In this document: in pieces, positions 52,831-64,000 of the stretch
Position numbering within the stretch: position 1 is the stretch's first letter
Layout: every line of letters starts with the position of its first letter
DNA from: Macrobrachium rosenbergii
Taxonomy: Eukaryota > Arthropoda > Malacostraca > Decapoda > Palaemonidae
NCBI RefSeq assembly: GCF_040412425.1
Contig: NC_089744.1
Span: forward strand, 31,464,501-31,528,500
Direction of reading: 5' to 3'
Length of the DNA stretch: 64,000 nt
Made by a program: the position numbers and the translations under genes
The notes under the pieces: model-generated
Databases searched by the model: none
Told to the model about the DNA's origin: nothing
Seen by the model: the letters and a program-made list of their open reading frames with translations, nothing else

Positions 52831-55490
52831 GACCCCTCGAGCTAAAGTTGGGAATTCGATTTGTCCAAAATGCCGTTCTTTAGATCCCATCTACTAAGAG
52901 AAGTCACCCATTTGACCCTGCAAGCTAAGTGAAGCAATTTTGGGATCCCTGGTAAAGGATGTAATTCCTTTGACTCTCTCCTCCAGTAGGAAATAATTCT
53001 TCTCACTACCCCAACTAAGATGAGGCATTCTCTGGGCCATCTTGGGAGGTCACTTGAAACCTTACATGCTAAGGGAAGCAATTTTTTTTTTGTCCCGACC
53101 AGATAAAGGAGGGAATTTCATTAAGCAAGCCAGCTATGAAAAACAATCATTTGACCTTCCTAACTGGAAGAGATTCTTTAGACACATCCCGTAACATACG
53201 CCGCTCTTTTCACTCGTTAATTAGTTATACAGGGAATTATCCACTGATCTAAGTAGCTAAGGAAAGACATTCCTTGTACCATTTTAAAAAGATCAATTCT
53301 TCACAGCCCCTAGCTAAGAAAATCCCTCTAACTAAGGAAAACAATTCTTCTCACTCGTCTAGGTAAAAATAAAAAAATATAAATTTTTTCTGAGTCGAAT
53401 TTTTTTTTTTTTTACCTCTGAAAGACAAGCAGTTCTTCAGATCTTACCAGCTAGGAAAAGCAATCTTTTATCTTTCCTTGAATAACTGGGCAAAACAAGT
53501 CTTGATCCTAAGAGAACCTCATCTCTGAGCTTCACCAGCTAAAGAATGATATTTCATAGGACCACCAAATACGAGCAGAAATACTCTCTTACCTCACCAG
53601 ACACGGGGAGCATCTTTTGACGCCAGAATCCCAGAAATGTAATTATTTTGAGTCAACCAGCCAAAAGAAAACAACGCTTGAGCCGACCTGCGATGGGAAA
53701 CATTCTTTTTTTTTCCACACTACCACCTAACTTAAACAATCGTTTGATCAAACCAGCTAAAATACAAAAAAAAAAAATAAATAAATAAATAAATAAATAA
53801 AATCTGACACCGCCAGCTACGAAAGCAACAATCTGACCGAGTCACCCTAAAGAAACAATTCTCTCGACCACACCACTTAAGAGCTGCATACAAAAAAAAT
53901 TCTTTTGGCTATACTGACGAAGCAAACTATTTTTTTTTTATATAACCATAAAAAATGTGATTTTTAACCCAACTAGTCCAAAGAAATCATTCTTTTGACC
54001 CCTACTCTAAAAGAAATCATCTTTTAAACCAAACTGCGAAAGAAACCACTCCTTTGACCTCACTAACCCAAGAGAAAAACCAATGTGACAAAGGAAAACA
54101 TTCCTTCGACCCAACCATCTTGCAGATGCTAACATTTTACCCAACCTGCCAAAGGAAGTATTCTTTTGATCTCACCTAATCTGATATCATAAGAAACCAT
54201 TTTCTTTTTACCCCGCCACTAAGAAAAGCAAGCATTTTACTCAAATTGCCGAAGGAAACAATTCCTCTGACCCACCACCTTCGAGGGCCCAACTTTTGAC
54301 CAAACCTGCCATATGAAGCAGCTTCTTTGATCCTATCACCCGAGAGCAGCAATCTTTATACCAATGCAGCTAAATGAAGCAACTCTTTTGACCCCACCAC
54401 TAAAAAGGCAGCCAAAGAAAACACGTACTTTTATTTTTAATTTATCTTTTTTTTACCCAACAAGCGAAAAGATACCATTCCTTTAACTACCATTCCTTTG
54501 TCCACCCCACCGAGAAGACGACATCTGTTTACCCAAACTTCCGATGGACAAAATACTTTCAATCCTGCCATCTTAAAAAAAAAAAAATCTATTTACCTTT
54601 AGAGCAAAAGGAAACCATTTTTCTTGACTACGCCATCTACGAAAACAATCTTTTTACCTACTCAGCGAAACGGAACACTACTTTCCGCCCCATCACCTAC
54701 CTAAGAGAAGCCCTCTCTAACTTGACAGCAAAAGGGAAAGCATTTTGACCCCACTACCCGACAACACCTATCTATTCACCTTTACAAAGAAAGGAAACAT
54801 GTATTTTGACCCTACCATCCATAAAAAGCCATCTGTTTCCCCATCAGCTTACTGAAAATGTTATTTTCGCCTCACCACATACGGGTAGCCACCTTTTACA
54901 AACCCAGCCAAAGGAAACGATTCTCATGACACCACCAAGTAAAAAGGCGTATATTTTTTCATCTAATTAGTTATATGAAACCATATTTTGCAACCTCGCT
55001 CAGTAAATGCAGCAAACTCTTCATTTTTAGACTGAAAAGAAATCATCCTTATGACCCTTGCCACCGTTCTACCTAGTCAGTAAAATGAAACAATTCATTT
55101 AACCTGACTACCAAATAAAAACCATCTCTTTACCTTACCTAAAAAAAAGCCAGCCTACTGAAAGAATTCCTCTAACATTACCACCAAGAAGTCTACTTTT
55201 ACCCACCAAGCCTAATGAAACAATTCGTCCCGGTCCACCATTCAACAGAAGCCATCTTTTTTCCTAATCAGCAAGAAGGATAAATTCTGTTCACATCGCG
55301 ACAAAGATGAAACCAACTTTTTACCTACTCTGACAAAGAAAACAAACCTTCTACTGCACCACCTAACAGAAGCCATCTTTTTACACAACTACACAAGAAT
55401 ATAATTCTTTACACCTAGCCAGTTTGGACAATCTATTATTTTAACCACAAACACCAAAACTCACTTCTAAATACCAGGTTAGTCTGTCAC
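52831..55490. repeat. 2.7 kb ancient decayed tandem array, ~33-bp monomer
   Basis: Throughout the region the motifs ATTCTTTTGACCCCACCA and CAGCTAAGGAAAGCAA, or close variants, alternate at about 30-35 base intervals. In the middle (53.9-55.3 kb) they pair into ~60-65 base dimers of the form AAGGAAACCATTCTTTTGACC then AGCCATCTTTTTACC. Divergence between copies is high, with many homopolymer runs (A, T) and one (AAAT)n run at 53776-53801. Stops occur in all frames; it is not coding. Confidence 0.8.
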
Positions 55491-55585
55491 TCAATCGACT
55501 GCTAATGCCATGCTTTGGAAACTACTGTCTTTTCGTTACTCAGCGCTGGAGGTGATGTATATATATATATAATCATATGTACGTA

Positions 55586-56151
<566 letters not shown>

Positions 56152-56208
<57 letters not shown>
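56152..56208. repeat. (TC)n microsatellite
   Basis: About 28 uninterrupted units. Confidence 0.97.
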
Positions 56209-56210
<2 letters not shown>

Positions 56211-56809
56211 GAGGATAGAATTTTTAGTCCCTTGTAAGGTACAAGCGGTACAGTGATAAGTTTAACATATCACCTAGGAGAGAATGCCTAATATTCATAG
56301 CAGCTATCATCTACATGGGATGACCTAGTTAGAATACAGCCACCAGTTCCGACTTCCCCGCAACCTAGCCTCCCTTATTAGATTACGCTGATGAATCAGG
56401 ATGCTCAGAAGAGGGGAACCAGGTAGCATAGAGAGACTGTGAGCAGGAGGATGAAGGGCTTTTGATTAAGTGTGCCCATACGAGGAGTGGTAAATATACC
56501 GTAACCATTAACGTAGCAACTACTCCGCAAGACTCAGGATTGATATCGGTGCCAATGATGCCAATCTTAATGACGTACGAGTGTTATATAAGAGGAAGAC
56601 CTTGAGATCAAGAGACCTTGAACGTGATAATAAAATGGGTTTTGACGGAGCGTTTTTGCGCATGTGATGCCGCTGGCATGCTCTTAATATTACATTAATG
56701 TACAACAGACTTCACTTGCGATATCACTGCCAATCCCGTTCCCCACAACAGTCGTTTCTGCCATAAAGATCAGTTGAATGTTATTTCTAAAACTGAGTAT
56801 GGGGAGTTA
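56209..56809. other. Unique sequence, no gene seen
   Basis: A 61-codon minus-strand open frame at 56520-56705 has no recognised feature. Confidence 0.5.
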
Positions 56810-57113
56810 CATTTTAACCAGGATTAATAGAGCACATGATTAACAGAGTACGGGGTTAGTCCGCTTCTGACCAAAATAAGGACAATCTCGCGCATGACGT
56901 CGTCTGGCTGCATCTGGCTGAGGTTAAGGTAAAGGAAAGTCATCAGTCAGTATTTGACGTCACCAGAGTGAAGAACACGGAAACTCCCTTAACCCGGATT
57001 AAGGCGGTCTTCACCTGGTCAGTCTCAGGATTAATTCGACCAGGATTAATTTTCTTATCCTTTGTTACGTTGAATGATGTGGGTTGCTGATGATGGTTAA
57101 GACTGTCATTAAA

Positions 57114-57184
<71 letters not shown>

Positions 57185-57600
57185 CATATATGTCTGTGTG
57201 TGTATTTATCTATGTATGTACATATATTAGTCAAAGAATGTAAGGAATCATAAAAGAAACAAAGACACACCTGGTCCGGATTTACACATGCTTACTGCAT
57301 TACCCAAATAGCAATAAAAAGACATATGGAGGATTATATCAATTCTTTAATTCAGGATTATATCAATCCTTTAATTCAGCAGTGCCTGGAGATTGACGGG
57401 AACCTCTCTCACCTAAGGCTGTGAAAGAGAGAGAATGCGTGTGGACAAACAATTACCATAGTGACCCTTCATGTCTTTGTTTTCCTGGTTTTCTTCTCCG
57501 GTGCATACCAGTGACGTCACAATCATGCGCAGATGCATAAGGAGGGTCTAGCCCTATAATCTATTAATCCTGATTTTAACCATGGATACCATCCACACAT
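56810..57600. repeat. Diverged inverted pair with GGATTAA motifs
   Basis: The left end (AACCAGGATTAATAGA, GGGGTTAGTCC, CGCATGACGTC) matches the reverse complement of the right end (AATCAGGATTAATAGA, GGGCTAGACC, CGCATGATTGTGACGTC). Three further GGATTAA sites lie at about 56996-57050. The interior holds a (TA)n tract (57114-57180) and a 24-bp tandem duplication near 57331-57378. It may be a worn DNA transposon with long terminal inverted repeats. Confidence 0.5.
57114..57180. repeat. (TA)n microsatellite
   Basis: About 33 uninterrupted TA units inside the inverted pair. Confidence 0.97.
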
Positions 57601-57864
57601 AGAAAAATTTTTGTATTACCAAGTACACACTCACATTTACTAATACTATATGAATGAATTGGCGACTCTAAGATGCACCAGACAGCTCAACATTTTCCCA
57701 GTCTTCAAATTAATTAGAACTGCTAAATACTACATTATATGTACGTACAATCACCAAACCTACAACATATCGAATGTCAGTCGTCATTTCATTTCAAAAT
57801 AAAATGAGGAAAATGGCCCCCTTTTCCATATTTGCTCGAGTATACCTAGAATAGAACAGAATAC

Positions 57865-58155
57865 AGAATTTAGACCAAAGACCAAGCGCAGGGACCTATG
57901 AGATCATTCAGCGCTAAAACGGAAACTGAAAGCAAAAAGGTTTGAAAGGTGTAGGAGGAAAACTTCGCAGTTGCCCTACGAAACAATTGTTAGGAGAGGG
58001 TGGAAATTAAGATGGAAGAAAGAGAATATGAACGGAGGTACAGCAATAGGAATGAAAGGGGTTGCAGCTAGGGGCCGAAGGGACACTGCAAAAAACCTTA
58101 AGTAATATTTACAGCGCACAGCATGAGGTGCACTGACGGTCCTACCCCACTACGG
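57865..58155 (+). mobile_element. ~290-bp dispersed repeat, copy 2 of 3
   Basis: Shares conserved blocks with 19811-20103: GATCATTCAGCGC, AGATGGAAGAAAGAGAATAT, GAACGGAGGTACAG, GTTGCAGCTAGGGGCCGAA and GCATGAGGTGCACTGACGG. Lies within the proposed intron, in the same orientation as the host exons. Confidence 0.85.
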
Positions 58156-58764
58156 ATCTCAAGTATACCAACGTTTCAAAGTAAATTACAACCAAAGCTA
58201 CAATAACAACAACTCTGCCCCGTGGAAAAACAAGCAAAGTTCTGCTCAGTCTATCTTGCACTTGCTTTGAGTCTTGGCGTTTGCTTGTGATGTCCAATGA
58301 AATTCTCCGCCAGAAATGTGCAGAGCGAGATCTGATTCTGGGTACAACTCCTTGATCCATTCACAAACTGCTAATTCTAAGAACCTACATGAGCACAGCC
58401 CAACCCGCCAATCCCACGCCCCCTTGTCCCCAACCTTACTCTTTGGTGCCACGAGGCTTTTGGCACTTCGTGGCAATGCTTTGAACCCCCAACAGGCGAA
58501 GCCACAAATATGTAAGGAGCGGGAGGAGGAGAAGTGCCAGAGTCTTTAGGGCTGAAGATTCACACAACTAAGAAAACAGAAGACTTTCCTAAGACTAAAG
58601 CAACAGACTTGGATCTCCTGTCAACCGAGCCTAACCTTGGCCTAGAATTCGACTCCTGCACAGACAAAGGAGAAAAATACAGAACTGAAATGCGCCTGTG
58701 AATTATGGCGTATAAAATATTCAGCACTCACATGTATGTGCACGTTCACGCGCACACAAATATC

Positions 58765-58767
<3 letters not shown>
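58156..58767. other. Unique, GC-richer stretch with unassigned minus-strand open frame
   Basis: On the minus strand an open frame (58246 to about 58500) encodes KSKVGDKGAWDWRVGLCSC and CEWIKELYPESDLALHISGG. It looks protein-like, but an overlapping plus-strand frame is also open and no splice sites or family are recognised. Coding probability is about 0.2. Confidence 0.35.

Positions 58768-58842
<75 letters not shown>
58768..58842. repeat. (TA)n microsatellite
   Basis: About 37 uninterrupted TA units. Confidence 0.97.
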
Positions 58843-58848
<6 letters not shown>

Positions 58849-60217
58849 CATATGTACATATATTTAAAATATATACAGTATATTGTATATATATACCCAT
58901 ACATAAATCACAATCTATTTGATTCCAACATCCACAGTATTCATTTACAAATTTCAATTGTCACCTAGAATGCGTAGTTTTCTTTGCTTAAAACGTTTCT
59001 TTATTAGTCTATCACTCCTGAGCGAGTTACGTTATGATATCACCTTAGGTGCAATAAATTTGCCTAACAACTGGGATATTCGTACGCATACCAGATTACT
59101 ACTTTTTTTTTGAGACAAAAAGACAGTAAGGTACAAAAGATTATTGTACTTGTTCTATTAAGGCACAATAGTAAAAACTAGGAAAAAAATTAAATATTGA
59201 AATATTACTAAAATAAGCACATAACAATCAAAATGAAAAAAGAACTGCGCAAAGATGGAGGCAATGAATAAGCTCATAGTCACTAAAGGCAAATGCAAAA
59301 TTTAAGAAACTAACTTTAGACAGACGAATCACCCCAGTATGCAATTAATACATGATAATCCGTGAACTTCCCGGTTTTATAAAAACACATTATTTCAATG
59401 CAGTCTGAATTTTTTCCTTCGTTTTTATATACTTGGCAGACTATTAGAAACTAGAATAACTTACGAGATTCTCTGACAACGACTCTTCATTAACTTCAAA
59501 TAGCTGTGGTCATGACTCCAAATCTTGAGGTACTTGGTTTGTAATCTTTGGAATTTCCAAGATTTTTATTGTCACGCACTTTCAAGTCTTTCCACTAAAT
59601 ACAATAAATAAAAACACGTGTTTGGGTGGGAAATAATTTGTGTCCTTTGAGAGATAAAATATTTTAAAATGTGTTGTAGATTTGAAACTCTGGACCTTGA
59701 TACTCTTCTGTCTTTCGTTCTCCGCATCGCATTCACCAAGTGACGATATAGAAATTTTTTTACTCAGCTCTGTAGAACACTCGTTTTTTATTAATTCAAT
59801 AACATTGTTATTTGAGAGTTCTGGTCACTCCACATGATTTAATGCAGCTAACAATGCCTACTGCACATTCACGTTGTGTGTACGTAGGTGATGTGCTTCT
59901 CCAAGCTTCAGGATGCTACGGCCGCAAACACTCAGAAAGAGTTAGCGAAAAAGAGATTCATTACGATACTTGAGAGATTTCCATTGACGGTGTGTCGTCA
60001 GCGCAAAAGACGACTAAGCACCACCAATCTGTGAGGATCGACAATCCTCAGATTACTCGGTACGGTGATCGTTTTGTTCCTTTACCGAAAAGTTTCGAGT
60101 TCTATTTGTACTTCGGTTTTCCGTGAATCTCCTAATCTGCCCTTCTTGAAGAAGGCACTTATTTGGCATTACGTTCCGACATTTGTGCTTTCTTTCCCCT
60201 TTCTTCTTGCCTTCCAG
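58843..60217. other. AT-rich sequence up to a strong splice acceptor
   Basis: No gene or repeat is recognised. The last 40 bases form a long C/T tract free of AG, ending GCCTTCCAG at 60217. Confidence 0.5.
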
Positions 60218-60283
60218 CCACGAAGTTGATGCTTTATTTGCAGTTTTTGATGGCTTTGCAACAGACAGTGCGAACTGTGACCG
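60218..60283 (+). CDS. Candidate exon 2 of the unidentified host gene
   Basis: It follows an exceptionally strong acceptor (pure C/T tract with CCTTCCAG). The 66 bases comprise one leading base, 21 codons and two trailing bases. The peptide is HEVDALFAVFDGFATDSANC then D. The donor (CG then GTACAA) is acceptable but not strong. The phase fits the exon ending at 51868. ALFAVFDG loosely resembles the metal-binding motif near the start of PP2C-type phosphatase domains, where a histidine usually follows; here it is phenylalanine. This is a resemblance only, not an assignment. Confidence 0.45.
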
Positions 60284-61034
60284 GTACAAAATATATATAT
60301 ATATATATTTGACAAAAGTATTATCAGTCCAGAATTTAAAATTTCAGACAAAATTTGATAGATTTTCCAGTTTTTCTAAGGTTATCATCTTTTAAAATTA
60401 GATCAATTCTGTAAGTTTGGCAATGTTAAAATTTTTAAAGTCGCCCAATATTGCATTTTCCATGATACCAGTTCCATTTCCCACGTCATTAACTATTCAT
60501 ATTCAGCCTTCTGCTTAAGTTAATACAAAATCCAGAAATGTCAATTTTTTACCTATTCTTTCACGTAACACGTCTGCTTAAGGCATAAACAGTTCTATTC
60601 AGCAACTGTCGAGTGCTTATGCACATACTCATCAGCATCCACAATCTACAAACACGGGTGCATGATTAGTTCAAGGAATCGCTTCATCTTCAGTTCTAAC
60701 CTGGCTTTTTTAAAACATTATCAAACTGCCAACTCACCTAATTTCTTTAGATCGTCCACATTAATGCATGATAGCATATATTATATGTATTTTACTATAT
60801 GGCCTAATGTTTCAACTCTGTATAGTATAAAATAACAGCATAAACACATGTTTTTCCTTACTTGTTAAACTGAGCATATTTTCAATGGGTGTAAGTTCTA
60901 GTAACCTATTAAAATACCTAAACATGTTTGCATTTTGTTAAATTATCATGACTTATGTAGTTCTGGCTAATTTTTTTATTATTTTCATCTTTTACTCCTA
61001 CTGTATATTACTTTTATACCGACAACAATCCAAG
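60284..61034 (+). other. Probable intron between candidate exons 2 and 3
   Basis: AT-rich, non-coding. Near the end, GGCTAAT (branch-point-like) at about 60963 is followed by a T-rich stretch of about 65 bases without any AG until the proposed acceptor at 61033-61034. Confidence 0.35.
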
Positions 61035-61095
61035 GTGGTCACGCTCGACAGATTTCAGTGTGCCGGAAAGACGATGTAAACCCAACACCCTGAAA
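61035..61095 (+). CDS. Candidate exon 3 of the unidentified host gene
   Basis: 61 bases: one base plus 20 codons giving WSRSTDFSVPERRCKPNTLK, ending at a strong donor (AAA then GTAAGT). The first base completes an arginine codon with the two bases left by 60283, so the phase fits. The acceptor (CAATCCAAG) is not a classic CAG, but it is the first AG after a branch-point-like CTAAT and a long T-rich tract. No family is recognised. Confidence 0.35.
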
Positions 61096-61554
61096 GTAAG
61101 TAGCCATAATGGGATGAAACTACAGCCTACTCGCTTCGATTAACAAAACCCTTCCCTTTCACACCAATTGTATTCGTTCTCGATTTTAAGAGTACCGAAA
61201 CGAATAAATATAAATGGTTATACAGCGTGTGAAGATAAGTAAAAATAAATTTACTTTCAACAGCTACTCTGAATCACAAAGGTACTTCCTATTACTGAAA
61301 GCACATCAGTGAAGTACACACACACACAAATTTCCTTTTAGCTTGTATCAATTTTCGGTGTATTAAAATTAGAAAAAAGTTTTACTTATTATCCTGACTT
61401 TCCACCATCCCAGTATGTACTGGGATTTTTTGAAACAGAAGCAAATAAATTTCAATGGACGTTAGTTTGGTTGCCTTTTATCTTTACTAACGGCTCTCTT
61501 CTAACTTGCTGGCTACAATTTAGCAATGTTTTAGTCATTCTTGGAACTGAAATA
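61096..61554. other. Unique AT-rich sequence, no gene seen
   Basis: Would be intronic if exon 3 is real. No other structure noted. Confidence 0.5.
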
Positions 61555-61831
61555 TAAAATTCGGGCCAAAGGCCAAGAGCTGGAACCTATGAGGTTATTG
61601 AGGGTAAAGACGGGTTTGAAGGTGGTACAGGACGAAAACCTCGCAGTTGCACCATGAAACAATTGTTAGGAGAGGGAGGAAAGCAAGATGGACGAACAGA
61701 ATATGAACGGAGGTAAAGTAAAATGAACGAAAGGCGATAGAGCTAGGGACCGAAGGGACGCCTCGAAGAACCTAAAGTAATGCCTACAGTGCACCGGGCG
61801 AGGTGTCCTGACGGCACTACTCTCCTACAGG
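61555..61831 (+). mobile_element. ~290-bp dispersed repeat, copy 3 of 3
   Basis: The most diverged of the three copies, still holding ACCTATGAGGTTATTGAGGG, CTCGCAGTTGCACCATGAA, AATATGAACGGAGGTAAAG and CTGACGGCACTACTCTCCTA. Same orientation as the other two. Confidence 0.8.
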
Positions 61832-61952
61832 TTTAGTCATTCTTAGCTCAAATTACTATTCCTAGGCACATCAGTACGCTTCTACTTCTGCTCCGTATAA
61901 TGTACAACTAGTATTTGTTCTTTGGTATCTGGAACTTACAATCACACGCGAT

Positions 61953-61953
<1 letters not shown>

Positions 61954-62006
<53 letters not shown>
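61954..62006. repeat. (GA)n microsatellite
   Basis: About 26 uninterrupted units. Confidence 0.97.

Positions 62007-64000
<1,994 letters not shown>

Noticed and set aside
52446..52832. 128-codon open frame as a gene
   Set aside because: No recognised domain or splice support, and its end overlaps the decayed tandem array.
58316..58549. 77-codon plus-strand open frame
   Set aside because: An opposite-strand frame is equally open, and neither has splice signals or a known family.

Overview
This window looks like non-coding DNA from a large, repeat-rich eukaryotic genome, most likely a decapod crustacean (possibly a caridean shrimp; inferred, not provable from sequence alone). The pointers are the extreme density of long, near-perfect (TA)n, (GA)n/(TC)n and (TG)n tracts, about 55 tracts by my own tally; a dispersed ~290 bp repeat present three times; tRNA-derived SINE-like repeats; fragments of Penelope-like and LINE retroelements; and an 8.3 kb satellite. 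There is no bacterial-style gene packing. Most open frames are microsatellite, satellite or transposon translations.

Layout. 1-7.1 kb is mostly unique AT-rich DNA with microsatellites. 7.1-11.3 kb is a transposon cluster: two inverted pairs of a tRNA-derived SINE, and between them a 5'-truncated Penelope-like element with RT and a damaged GIY-YIG region on the minus strand. 13.9-15.1 kb is a pogo/Tigger-like element without visible transposase, followed by a LINE C-terminal fragment. 16.4-17.3 kb holds a 58-nt loopless palindrome and a fold-back repeat. 19-26.9 kb is microsatellite-rich, with the first ~290 bp repeat copy. 30.6-31.5 kb is a LINE reverse-transcriptase relic. A CpG-rich patch near 32 kb carries candidate first exons on both strands. 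35.2-44.3 kb is a 70-bp dimeric satellite bordered on both sides by decayed versions of its ~33-bp monomer. 45.5 kb has a long fold-back element. 52.8-55.5 kb is a second, heavily decayed tandem array with a ~33-bp period.

The best evidence for a real host gene is on the plus strand from 51.7 kb: an exon at 51666-51868 with strong splice sites and one fully open frame. Two further candidate exons, 60218-60283 and 61035-61095, join it in compatible phase. The second encodes a short peptide containing AVFDG, loosely like a PP2C-phosphatase motif; no family is assigned. If real, the gene runs left to right, has an intron of about 8.3 kb filled with repeats, and extends beyond the window or into exons I could not see.

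The most unusual structures are the satellite with its decay gradient, fold-back elements repeatedly bounded by (TA)n, and short unique flanks duplicated on both sides of microsatellites. The last may be biological or an assembly effect.
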